Source: Pseudomonas sp. CAN1 (GTDB taxonomy: Bacteria; Pseudomonadota; Gammaproteobacteria; Pseudomonadales; Pseudomonadaceae). From it: DNA of 64,000 nucleotides. Position numbers and translations under genes: made by a program. Each line of letters starts with the position of its first letter. The first letter of the stretch is position 1. Shown here in pieces: positions 20,457 through 28,516 of this stretch. The stretch covers positions 175,252 to 239,251 of the forward strand of contig NZ_JASMRU010000007.1 of the NCBI RefSeq assembly GCF_030462585.1. Direction: 5' to 3'. Below the pieces are notes generated by a model. It was not told the DNA's origin and searched no databases. It saw only the letters and a list, made by a program, of their open reading frames with translations.

Positions 20457-21515
20457 TCAGAAGTACAGCTGCGTCCATTGATCGTAGGGCAGGTCGACCA
20501 GCTCTTTCAGCCGTGTGAGGTTCTTGTGCTTGTCCAGCGTCCCCTCCTCCGTCAGCGCAGCGTCGGGCAGGTCGAGCGGCATGCGCGGCACGCACTCGAT
20601 CAGCCAGCGCAGGATATCGCGGCGGGCATCGCCCAGCAGCGCGGCGGTACGTGGGTTACGCACATAATTGAAGGCCGTGCGCGCCAGTCCCGCAGTGGTG
20701 AGGATGCGCCCGGTCTGGTTGATCTTGGCCAGGTAGCGCGCGGTGTCGGGAAACAGGTCGTTGTCGAAGTAGATCACGTCGTAGAGCAGCGCGACTTCCT
20801 CGACCAGCCCGTCGCCCATCGAGGCGGTGTCGCTGCTCTCATGCACGCGATAGACGCCCAGCCGCTGATTCGCCACGAAGGCCGGATGGCGGGCGGCCAG
20901 GCGCGCCACCAGGTAGTGGTCGCCCATGCTGCCCTTGCGCAGCGAATAGGCGCGGTTGAAGGTTTCCAGGCTGCGGCGTACGCCGCCGACGCGGTCGAAA
21001 CGCTCGCGGTCGATGACGCAGAACGAAGGGAAGATCCAGTTGCTCAGGCACAGGTACGGCAGGATTTCGTGCACGCCTGTGTCCAGGCGCGGCAGCGCGA
21101 TGCCGGTGTGTTCGATCACCTGCTCGCCCAGCAGGCGGCTGGCGTTGCTGTAGGCAAAGGCGCATTCAGGATTTTCGAGCAGGCCCCGCTGGACGCAGGC
21201 CTCGAGGAAGGTCGGCTGCCAGTAGTCGTCGGCGCAAAGCATCACCCAGTAGCGCGCATGGGTCATCTCATAGGCCTTGAGCACCGAATGCGACGGGCCG
21301 ATGTTGGTCGCGTTGCGCACGTAGCGGATGCGCGCGTCGCGCTGGCAGTAGTCGGCCATCAGCGCCTCGGTGTTGTCCTCCGAGGCATTGTCGATGACCA
21401 GCACGCCGAAATCGCCGTAGGTCTGCGCCAGGATCGAATCCAGGCAGCGGCCGAGAAAGCGCCCGTAGTTGTAGGTTGGAACGATGATATCGACGCTGTG
21501 CATGAGAGAACTCAT
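20457..21515 (-). CDS. GT2 family glycosyltransferase
   Basis: This is a 352-residue GT-A enzyme. The family start DIIVPTYNYGRFLGRCLDSIL, nucleotide-binding VLVIDNASEDNT and metal-binding CADD (within WVMLCADDYWQP) are all present, and the C-terminal half is variable. It probably adds a sugar to the growing glycan; sugar and acceptor are unknown. The start at 21515 has GGAG about 12 bases upstream; an ATG at 21503 is also possible. It follows the methyltransferase by 18 bases. Confidence 0.85.
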   Translation of the reverse strand: MSSLMHSVDIIVPTYNYGRFLGRCLDSILAQTYGDFGVLVIDNASEDNTEALMADYCQRDARIRYVRNATNIGPSHSVLKAYEMTHARYWVMLCADDYWQPTFLEACVQRGLLENPECAFAYSNASRLLGEQVIEHTGIALPRLDTGVHEILPYLCLSNWIFPSFCVIDRERFDRVGGVRRSLETFNRAYSLRKGSMGDHYLVARLAARHPAFVANQRLGVYRVHESSDTASMGDGLVEEVALLYDVIYFDNDLFPDTARYLAKINQTGRILTTAGLARTAFNYVRNPRTAALLGDARRDILRWLIECVPRMPLDLPDAALTEEGTLDKHKNLTRLKELVDLPYDQWTQLYF

Positions 21516-21533
21516 CGAAGAGAGAAACTCCAG

Positions 21534-22397
21534 TCAGGCCGCCAGGCGGCACACCAGGGAAAACACCCGCACCGGCCCATTGCCCACGTCCACTTCCAGG
21601 CTGCCCAGGCTCTCGACCTCCAGCCCCGCACGCGTCACCAGCGCACGCAACGAGGCTTCGCAATAGAAGTTGATGTGCTCGTGCCAGTGGCGCTTGTCCT
21701 GCCAGCGCGCATTGCCGGCAGCGATCTGCTGTACCAGGCCCTCGCAGGGCACCTCGATGTACAGCAGGCTGTCAGGGGCGAGCACGGCGGTCACTTCGTC
21801 GAGCAACGCCAGCGGCTCGGGCACGTGTTCCAGTACCTGGCTGAGCACCACCAGCTGGTAGTGATGCTCGCGCGCCTGCTGCGCATCCACGCGCTGCGCG
21901 CCGTCCACCAGCGGACGGTCGGAAATCTCCAACACATGGTGCTGCGCCAGCCGCCCACGAAATGGCGTGTTGATGCCGCTGTCGCCACCCCAGTCGAGCA
22001 CCCGCTGCGGCGCGGGCAGCAGCGGCGCGAGGAAGGCCTCGACCTGCGCGGCGTAGCCGCCGCCCTGCAGCAACTGCTGGTTGCGCCGTGCGTAACCGGG
22101 CTCGTAGTGATCGCGCAGGGCCGTGTAGTCCTCGCCGCGATAGTCGCGGTACAGGCGGCCCAGTTCTTCGCCATCGAAGCGCAGGTCGAGGAAAGTCAGC
22201 TCGCACGCCGGACAGTGCAGCGTATTGCACAGCGCATAGGCATGCCCCGGCGCCAGATCGCGCAGGCCCCAGGCTTCGGTGACCTCTACCGGCGTCCAGC
22301 CGAACACCCGGTGCGCCACGAAAGGCATGAGGATCGCCGGAGAGCGCTCCAGCGCGGATGCGCCACAACAGACGCAGGCTTGGGCGATGACCGCCAT
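21534..22397 (-). CDS. SAM-dependent methyltransferase with N-terminal cysteine pairs
   Basis: This is a 287-residue class I methyltransferase (Methyltransf_23-like). Cysteine pairs CVCCG and CPAC in the first 70 residues suggest a zinc-binding module. The SAM fold shows RVLDWGGDSG, and LSQVLEHVPEP marks motif IV, followed by YIEVPCE. The frame opens far upstream; AAGGAG eight bases before the ATG at 22397 fixes the start. It could methylate the phosphoramidate oxygen or a glycan hydroxyl. Which of the three methyltransferases here does this is unknown. Confidence 0.82.
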   Translation of the reverse strand: MAVIAQACVCCGASALERSPAILMPFVAHRVFGWTPVEVTEAWGLRDLAPGHAYALCNTLHCPACELTFLDLRFDGEELGRLYRDYRGEDYTALRDHYEPGYARRNQQLLQGGGYAAQVEAFLAPLLPAPQRVLDWGGDSGINTPFRGRLAQHHVLEISDRPLVDGAQRVDAQQAREHHYQLVVLSQVLEHVPEPLALLDEVTAVLAPDSLLYIEVPCEGLVQQIAAGNARWQDKRHWHEHINFYCEASLRALVTRAGLEVESLGSLEVDVGNGPVRVFSLVCRLAA

Positions 22398-22461
22398 CAG
22401 TGACTCCTTGAATGAAAATGGCTGGGCGCCTGGCCTTTGGGCACCGGAGCACGCCGGGCTT

Positions 22462-23490
22462 TCATCGGTAATCCAGGTCAATGCCCAGCGCCAGCAAGTG
22501 CTCGCGGGCAATCTGTGCCAACCGGCTTTCGTCCTGCTCATTGAGCAGGCTCTGTACACGCTCATCCACCTGCTGCTCGAACGCCGCGTAACGCTCCAGC
22601 GTACCGGGGATGACTTGCCACGGATCGTTGCCGGCCAGGATTCGCTTCTTGTAGGCATGTGGCAAATGGAACCAGCGATCGGGAGCGACGAAGATGTGCT
22701 CCTTGATCTCCAGGGTCAGCGCGCCCTGGTTGGGGAACGGCCGCGGCGGATTGAAGTAGCCGACACCCAGCGGCAGGCCGTCGATCGACAGGTTGTTACG
22801 GAAGGCAAACGACACCTGGGTCGCCCAGTGGTCCACGCGCGGGTAGTCCACCTGGGGAATATCCAGGTCGGGAGCAGCAATGCCGCAGGTGCGCAGCACA
22901 AACGCCACCTCCCCCTGCAAGTCGCTCTGCAGGTTGGCGAACGGGCGCAGATGCACCGGGTGCCCTGCCTGCTCGTAGAGCGCCTGCTGGCAACGGTAGT
23001 CGACCATGTAGTGGTAGTGTTCGACGAACTCGGCGAACCCCAGCGGCAGCGGTGTATTGAATGGCTGGTAGATGCCGCTGGCGTGCTCATTGCCCTCGCA
23101 GAGGGCGAAGATGGTATGGACGATCAGGTAGGTCTTGTACGACGACACCAGGTTGTCCACCGGGTTGCGGGTCCAGAGGAACACCGGCGCGCGGGGCAGC
23201 AGACATCGGTCGAGGTTGTCGCGGATACGCAATGCCTGCGCTTGCGCCAGCGGAAAGCAGTGGTTGATCAGGCCCACCGCGATGTTGTCCAGCGCAGTCG
23301 GCAGGGCGCATTGTTCGGAGAGCCGGGAAGTCTTCCCGGGCAGCGACTCGAGGCTGCCGTCTGCCAGCAGCGGGTCGGTGTGCCAGAAACTGGGGACGAA
23401 CAGATTGTCGACCAGCTGCAGGCTTTCGAGCAGGCTGGCGGTCCCAACCCTGCCGTGGCACAGCAGCATGAAAGAAGCTCGGGTCGTCAT
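22462..23490 (-). CDS. Sulfotransferase-fold protein, candidate phosphoramidyl transferase
   Basis: This 342-residue protein has no close named relative that I recognise. Residues 12-20 (HGRVGTASL) look like the 5'-phosphosulfate-binding loop of sulfotransferases. Residues 104-117 (FLWTRNPVDNLVSS) contain R108 and S116 with the R-x7-S spacing of the 3'-phosphate-binding motif. Its ATG overlaps the stop of the cytidylyltransferase gene by four bases. Because that pathway ends in a 3'-phosphorylated cytidine diphosphoramidate, analogous to PAPS, I infer that it transfers phosphoramidate to a sugar. Sulfation using PAPS is the alternative. Confidence 0.6.
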   Translation of the reverse strand: MTTRASFMLLCHGRVGTASLLESLQLVDNLFVPSFWHTDPLLADGSLESLPGKTSRLSEQCALPTALDNIAVGLINHCFPLAQAQALRIRDNLDRCLLPRAPVFLWTRNPVDNLVSSYKTYLIVHTIFALCEGNEHASGIYQPFNTPLPLGFAEFVEHYHYMVDYRCQQALYEQAGHPVHLRPFANLQSDLQGEVAFVLRTCGIAAPDLDIPQVDYPRVDHWATQVSFAFRNNLSIDGLPLGVGYFNPPRPFPNQGALTLEIKEHIFVAPDRWFHLPHAYKKRILAGNDPWQVIPGTLERYAAFEQQVDERVQSLLNEQDESRLAQIAREHLLALGIDLDYR

Positions 23491-24293
23491 GCTCGGCTAT
23501 CGCTCCTCTGTCCAGCGCTCGCATACGAGCCCAACCCCTGACGCTCCCCGGCAAAGGCCTGGGCAAAGCGTTCAGCCAGACTCACCGAGGCTTGCAGGTC
23601 CTGGGAGGAGTCGATCTCGCCCCACAGCCCCCGATAAGGGATTGCAAGCACCTCCTGACGCCCCGCCTGAATGATCGCCTGCAGGGCCCCAGTCATGTGC
23701 AAGGCATCGCACTGACTGTCATCAAGTAGCTGGCGCACACGCAACAGCTCGGCCCATGCCGAAGGAGTGAAGCGCAGCAGCCCCATGTACTGCCCCTGGA
23801 TCGCCTCGATTTGCGTCGGCCGCTGGCCGATTTCCAGCAGTTGGCCATCGGCGCTGACCCGGAAGGTCTCGGCGTCGCTCAACGGGTCATCGAAGCGTGC
23901 CTCCCACAACGCTCGCCAGGCGGGGTCGTAGGTGATTGCCAATGGCGCGGAGCTGGCGGCGAGCAACCGGACCGCGCTGGGCTGGTAGAACAGATCGGAA
24001 TAGCTCACCAGGCAGGCTTCGCTGCCCAACCACTCCTGGGCACAGGCCAGCGAGCTCACCATGTTGGTCCGCGCCCAGTGCGGATTGTGGAACTCGACGA
24101 GCCCGCGGTCGGCCAGGCACTCGCGACGGTAGCCGGTGACCACGGCGATTTCACTCGCCCCTCCCAGGCGCAACGCCTCCAGCTGCCAGTCGAGCAGGGC
24201 TCGCCCCTGCAGCGGAACCAGGCACTTGGGGCGCTCATCGGTCAGCTGGCGCATACGGCTGCCGCGTCCAGCTGCCAGAATAATGGCTTTCAT
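23487..24293 (-). CDS. CTP:phosphoglutamine cytidylyltransferase-like (Cj1416-like)
   Basis: This is a 268-residue nucleotidyltransferase. It starts MKAIILAAGRGSRM, with K23 in the DERPKCLVPL motif and an acidic SYSDLFY metal site. The fold is shared with sugar and choline cytidylyltransferases. The neighbours decide the reading: next to a glutamine-kinase-like and a GATase-like gene it matches Campylobacter Cj1416, which makes CDP-L-glutamine from CTP and phosphoglutamine. Start and stop overlap both neighbours by four bases. A phosphocholine or sugar cytidylyltransferase is possible but fits the context less well. Confidence 0.75.
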   Translation of the reverse strand: MKAIILAAGRGSRMRQLTDERPKCLVPLQGRALLDWQLEALRLGGASEIAVVTGYRRECLADRGLVEFHNPHWARTNMVSSLACAQEWLGSEACLVSYSDLFYQPSAVRLLAASSAPLAITYDPAWRALWEARFDDPLSDAETFRVSADGQLLEIGQRPTQIEAIQGQYMGLLRFTPSAWAELLRVRQLLDDSQCDALHMTGALQAIIQAGRQEVLAIPYRGLWGEIDSSQDLQASVSLAERFAQAFAGERQGLGSYASAGQRSDSRA

Positions 24294-24898
24294 TCAAACA
24301 ACGCCTTCAAACGATTGATATCCAGCTGGCGCAACGACGGCTCACGTTCGGGATGCCACATCCAGCCCTGCCATGGCAGTTGCCGATGAGCAATCGCCTC
24401 CAGGCAGCCATCCTCACTGCGCGCCAGTGCGTCGAAACCCTCCGGGCAATCGGCCAGCGCCCAGCAGTGGTAGCTGTTGACCTCGTCCTCGATCTGCCCG
24501 ACCAGACGGTGCCGGCAGGCCACATGAGCACTCACCGGGCGCAGGCCCGTACCAGCCCAATGCGCCAGCATCTGCATGCCCCGGCAAATTCCCAGCACCG
24601 GCATATGCCTGGTCGCCGCATGCTCCAGCAATGCCAGCTCGACGGCATCGCGCTCAGGGCGCTCGGCAATATCGTTGCCTCCCGAAAGCACGATGGCGTG
24701 TGGCCTGACGGCTGCAAGCCAGGCATCGAGCAGGCTATCAGCAGCCTGTCGATCCGCCGCGCCCAGCAGGTTGGGCACCGGCACCGGCAGATAACCGGCA
24801 GCCAACAGGAACCCGCTCAGGCGCTGATCGAGCCCGTCACGCACTTCGGCAGTTGCCGGGCTGATGTCCACTCGCTGGCTGACCGCCACGACTTTCAT
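24290..24898 (-). CDS. Class I glutamine-amidotransferase-type hydrolase (Cj1417-like)
   Basis: This is a 202-residue peptidase C26/gamma-glutamyl hydrolase fold. A complete triad is visible: C105 in GICRGMQML, H182 and E184 in WMWHPERE. In the Campylobacter MeOPN pathway Cj1417 cleaves CDP-L-glutamine to cytidine diphosphoramidate and glutamate; the gene order argues for the same job here. The frame opens 10 codons earlier, but the ATG at 24898 overlaps the upstream stop as ATGA. Without the neighbours it could be called a gamma-glutamyl-GABA hydrolase. Confidence 0.78.
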   Translation of the reverse strand: MKVVAVSQRVDISPATAEVRDGLDQRLSGFLLAAGYLPVPVPNLLGAADRQAADSLLDAWLAAVRPHAIVLSGGNDIAERPERDAVELALLEHAATRHMPVLGICRGMQMLAHWAGTGLRPVSAHVACRHRLVGQIEDEVNSYHCWALADCPEGFDALARSEDGCLEAIAHRQLPWQGWMWHPEREPSLRQLDINRLKALFE

Positions 24899-27213
24899 GC
24901 CAGAACCTCCACGCGCTGCCCGGCGCAATCGACGAACAGCCGCTGAGCCTGCTGCCAGCGCTGGAAGCTGGCCTCGCCTGCACCGATGACGGCCGGCAGC
25001 CCCAGCTCACCGGCACGAATGGCCATATGCGAGTTGGCCCCGCCCCAGGTCGTGATCAGCCCGGCGATCGGGCACGCGAACAGCCAGTCGAAACCGGGGT
25101 CGGCATTGGGTATGCAGACGATGCGACCGGCCAGTTCCCCGCGCTCCAGTACACTGGTCACCGGCGCCGTGACCTGCTTCTGGGTGATGAAGTTGGGCTG
25201 GTGGGCGGCCTGCATGAACCCCCAGACATCCTCGGGCTGGGTGATCAGCGCGGGCAGCGTGGTCCTGAGCGTCTGCTCGTAGCGGCGCCGGCCGGCGGCG
25301 ATGCTCCGTTCCAGGCACTCGCGCGGGTCATCCGACCCCATGTAGAGCTCCTGCACGGCACTGATATCGCAGTAGGCCAGCGCCTCGCGAGACAAGCCCA
25401 GCGAGGCGCCCAGCTCACCGATGAGCACCAGCGCGTCGGACAGGTTACGGGTGAAATGGAATTTGGCCAGTTCGCGCAATTCGATACCGGCCTGCAGGAA
25501 ATCGAACAAGCCTACCGGGTCGCACTCAAGCCCGTGCGCCTCGAGCAGTCGGGCAATTTCGCGCATCTGCGGCAGGGTAAAAGCGAAAGGCGCCGGTGGC
25601 TCCGGCGCACACTGGCGCTCGCTCCAGTCGAAATACTGCGCTGGCGCCTCGTCATAACGCGGCGAAAGAATGTCGTAGGTTCCGGGCCGCAGGTGGCCAT
25701 AGCGGGCCAGGAACAGGCTCGGATCCAGCGCCACGCGATCACGCGCCAGTTGACCACTGACGGTGGAAAGGCTGCGCACGAACGCATCGTAATCGGCAGC
25801 GGAAAACACCCCGACCGCCACCAGCGACTTGAGCATCTGAACAGCCACGAAACCGGCGCGTGCAAGACCGGCAAACGGCAACGTACCGTAGCGTTTGGCA
25901 TCCTCGAGGAGCCAGTAGATGCGTTCGACAGGCTGCGCCGCGGAAGCTTCCAGTTTCTTGCGGCGAGCCTCCAGCACGTCCAGCTTGGCGGCATCCGAGC
26001 GCCACAGCCCCTCGCGAGGATGGATGATGCGGTTGGTCAGGCGCCGCAGGCTCTGTGCTATGGCCTCGCGCTCCGCCTCGCTGAAACCCGCTTCAGCCAG
26101 GCATTCCAGGCGCCGTGGCAGGTCCAGCGTATAGCAGGAAAAGACCACCTCGAACTCCACCTTGTCGTGCAGTTGCGGGGCCGCGATCAGGCGCTGGATG
26201 TAATAGTCCACCAGGCGCCCGGCCAGCCCCTCGTCGAGATCGGCCGGGATGAAGGAGTTGAACGAAACCCGCACGTCGATATAGGGCAGCCCGGCAAAGT
26301 TGGGCATCAAGGGCACGCTGCGCAGGTTGCGATAGCCGTAGTTGTGCCGCTGGTAGGCCCAGATGGAATCCGTCACCAACTCTCGATACAGCGACAGCGC
26401 CAGAGGCTTGGGCCGTATGCCGATGATCTCCGCGGGATTCCAGTCCGGCATCACGCCATAGACGGTGCGCTGGCCCAGCAGAAACGGCGAGACACGCATG
26501 CCCTGGGCCACCTTTTCGGCGATCAGTGCCAGCCGACGGGCCTGTTCGGCAGCCTCGTCAGGCACCTTACGCAGCAGCAGAGGGCGTACCTGGAGCAGCC
26601 ACAGCATCGGCTGGCCGGCGGGCCCGGCAGTCACCGCGAACTCGCAGTCCAGCGGCTGGCCGGAGAACCGCAGGAGCAACTCGTCGAGCAAGGCCAGCAC
26701 GGGCCCGACTTCCTCGGGAGCCGGACGAGGACTGTGCGCAGCCTGCTGCCAGACTTGCCCGCCCGTGCCCGTGGTTACCGCGGTGGTGTCGCTACCCTCG
26801 GACCAGTTGATGACGCGATACGGTGCACAGGTGTTCGGGTCATGGCTGAACGCTACGCCGGCTCGCACGACACCGCGCAGCATTGGCTGGATCAGCACCT
26901 CCTGCTGCGGATCAGCGTCGCCGTAGGAGGCGAACACCCGGTCGATGGCCTGATCCAGTTCGTCGCAGGCGACATCCAGCAACGACAGGTAAGCGCCAGC
27001 ACGGGAACCCTGGTGGCTGTCCTCGTCCTTGCAGCTTGAGCGCACAATCCAGGGGCCGCTCCCCAAGCGGGACGGAACCTCCGCCAGGCTTTGCGCGCGC
27101 GCCTGATGCCAGCGCGCCAGGCCGATGCACACCTGGGGCGCAATATGTGCCGTCTTCAGCAGGCCATCGAGCCCCGCCAGCGTGCGCGCCTTGGTCGAGA
27201 ATCCGGACGCCAT
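24895..27213 (-). CDS. PEP-synthase-like L-glutamine kinase (Cj1418-like)
   Basis: This 772-residue protein has an N-terminal ATP-grasp/PPDK-like nucleotide-binding domain (about 1-220; IVRSSCKDED, then GVAFSHDPN and LLQVRPLL). A long middle region follows, then a C-terminal swivelling phosphohistidine domain with TTWGGANSHMAI, where H729 is the expected phospho-carrier. It lacks the PEP/pyruvate barrel of true PEP synthase, as glutamine kinase does. Campylobacter Cj1418 uses ATP to phosphorylate the amide nitrogen of L-glutamine. The start STKARTLAGL resembles that family. It overlaps the GATase gene by four bases. Confidence 0.8.
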   Translation of the reverse strand: MASGFSTKARTLAGLDGLLKTAHIAPQVCIGLARWHQARAQSLAEVPSRLGSGPWIVRSSCKDEDSHQGSRAGAYLSLLDVACDELDQAIDRVFASYGDADPQQEVLIQPMLRGVVRAGVAFSHDPNTCAPYRVINWSEGSDTTAVTTGTGGQVWQQAAHSPRPAPEEVGPVLALLDELLLRFSGQPLDCEFAVTAGPAGQPMLWLLQVRPLLLRKVPDEAAEQARRLALIAEKVAQGMRVSPFLLGQRTVYGVMPDWNPAEIIGIRPKPLALSLYRELVTDSIWAYQRHNYGYRNLRSVPLMPNFAGLPYIDVRVSFNSFIPADLDEGLAGRLVDYYIQRLIAAPQLHDKVEFEVVFSCYTLDLPRRLECLAEAGFSEAEREAIAQSLRRLTNRIIHPREGLWRSDAAKLDVLEARRKKLEASAAQPVERIYWLLEDAKRYGTLPFAGLARAGFVAVQMLKSLVAVGVFSAADYDAFVRSLSTVSGQLARDRVALDPSLFLARYGHLRPGTYDILSPRYDEAPAQYFDWSERQCAPEPPAPFAFTLPQMREIARLLEAHGLECDPVGLFDFLQAGIELRELAKFHFTRNLSDALVLIGELGASLGLSREALAYCDISAVQELYMGSDDPRECLERSIAAGRRRYEQTLRTTLPALITQPEDVWGFMQAAHQPNFITQKQVTAPVTSVLERGELAGRIVCIPNADPGFDWLFACPIAGLITTWGGANSHMAIRAGELGLPAVIGAGEASFQRWQQAQRLFVDCAGQRVEVLA

Positions 27214-27219
27214 GAGCGG

Positions 27220-27969
27220 CTATCGCAACCGCGCGACCCAGACATGGGTCGAATAGGGTATGTCGATACTGGCCGTCCCCATCTCCTGCAGATACCCCTG
27301 AATCTCATCGATGATCTGCGCGAACGCTCCACCCGCCTGGCGCTGCAAGGTGGCATGCGAGCGCCAGGCTTCGACGCATTCATCGATGCTCTGGCGATGC
27401 AGCACCGCCGCATCCAGATGCACCACGGCCCCGAACAGTCCGCTGGCATCGATGACGGACGTCTGGTCCTCGCGCCGGCTGCCATAGCCATAATCGGGAA
27501 TGTGCGCGCGGATGATGGATTCGATGCGTGACTGGATCGGATCGTCCAGGCGGCGGTGATTCCACATGCAGGCAAACCAGCCGCCCGGCTTGAGGATACG
27601 GGCGGTTTCCGCCAGCGCGGCCTGGCGATCACAGACATTGAACGAGCTGCCGAAGGTCACCAGGTCGAATGCCTGGGCGACCTGGCCGGTCGCCTCCCCC
27701 GTACCCTCGTGCCAGTGCACACCCTGCAGATGGGCAGTACGCGCGACCCCGTTGGCACGCATGGCATCGTTGGGTTCCACGGCGGTCACCCGCGCCCCGC
27801 GGGCTGCCAGCATCAGGGTCAGGTGCGCAACACCCGCGCCTACATCGCAGACTTCGCTGCCCGCCCGCTGCCGGGCAATCGCCAGCATTGCGTCGATGGC
27901 CGCCTCGGCATAATCCGGGCGCTTCAGGTAAGCATCGGCGAGCGCCGTGTAGTCCCACTCAGTTTTCAT
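27220..27969 (-). CDS. SAM-dependent methyltransferase inside the phosphoramidate cassette
   Basis: This is a 249-residue class I methyltransferase. The N-terminus reads WDYTALADAYLKRPDY; SAM motif I is CDVGAGVAHL, followed by VTAVEPND and LKPGGWFACMWNH. It sits between the CysC-like kinase (11-base overlap) and the glutamine kinase (6-base gap). Campylobacter has methyltransferase genes (Cj1419, Cj1420) next to the same four enzymes, and these supply the O-methyl of MeOPN. This is the best candidate for that step here, but the substrate is inferred. Confidence 0.78.
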   Translation of the reverse strand: MKTEWDYTALADAYLKRPDYAEAAIDAMLAIARQRAGSEVCDVGAGVAHLTLMLAARGARVTAVEPNDAMRANGVARTAHLQGVHWHEGTGEATGQVAQAFDLVTFGSSFNVCDRQAALAETARILKPGGWFACMWNHRRLDDPIQSRIESIIRAHIPDYGYGSRREDQTSVIDASGLFGAVVHLDAAVLHRQSIDECVEAWRSHATLQRQAGGAFAQIIDEIQGYLQEMGTASIDIPYSTHVWVARLR

Positions 27970-28516
27970 GGGCCGATTCCTTTTGCAGATGATTCAACAG
28001 TGCCTCGGCAACGACGTGCGGCGGGCGCTGCGAGGAAAACTCCTCCAGCCAATCCGCCGACTCCGGTTCGTCGATGGCAAGATCCAGTCCGGCCACGTGC
28101 TGGATCTCCCCGCGCTGGAAGCGCTGGTAGAGACCCTTGGGATCACGTCGGACAAGTTCCTCGATCGGGGTCTTCAGGTACACCTCGAAATAACCGGGCA
28201 GGTTGGCCCGGTTCCATGCATGTACCTCGCGAAACAGCGAAATGGTGGCGATGACCACGGTGAGATTCTGCCGGGCGATGACCTGGCAGAGATGGGCATA
28301 TTGCAGGGCCAGGGCCAGGCGGGCTTCGCGGCCATGATTCTGTGCGGTGGCGGCCACGGCGCCGAATACCTCGCGCAACTCGTCGCCATCCAGCAGCACC
28401 ACCGGTTCACCGCGCGCGCGCAGACGCTGGGCGAGCTCCGCAGCCAGCGTCGACTTTCCGGCCCCTGACAGTCCGGTGATCCAGAGCACCCTGCCCTCGG
28501 CAGCTTCAGAGCGCAT
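27959..28516 (-). CDS. CysC-like kinase, probable cytidine diphosphoramidate kinase (Cj1415-like)
   Basis: This 185-residue P-loop kinase resembles APS kinase: GLSGAGKS (Walker A, residues 15-22), LLDGDELREVFG, and YFEVYLKTPIEELVRRDPKG. In sulfate assimilation such an enzyme makes PAPS. No ATP sulfurylase genes are nearby, and the three partner enzymes of the phosphoramidate pathway are, so it most likely adds a 3'-phosphate to cytidine diphosphoramidate as Cj1415 does. The ATG at 28516 is chosen over upstream frame extension; it overlaps the preceding gene by 11 bases. Confidence 0.78.
   Translation of the reverse strand: MRSEAAEGRVLWITGLSGAGKSTLAAELAQRLRARGEPVVLLDGDELREVFGAVAATAQNHGREARLALALQYAHLCQVIARQNLTVVIATISLFREVHAWNRANLPGYFEVYLKTPIEELVRRDPKGLYQRFQRGEIQHVAGLDLAIDEPESADWLEEFSSQRPPHVVAEALLNHLQKESAHEN

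Noticed and set aside
24290..24898. Catabolic gamma-glutamyl-GABA hydrolase (PuuD-like) linked to the gbu/GABA genes
   Set aside because: The fold fits, but the gene overlaps the glutamine kinase and cytidylyltransferase genes in the island and is 33 kb from the gbu cluster.
24895..27213. True phosphoenolpyruvate synthase
   Set aside because: The C-terminal PEP/pyruvate barrel is missing; the protein ends just after the phosphohistidine domain.
27959..28516. Sulfation pathway (APS kinase making PAPS for the sulfotransferase-like protein)
   Set aside because: Possible, but no ATP sulfurylase is present, and the kinase sits with three enzymes that together fit the cytidine diphosphoramidate route much better.
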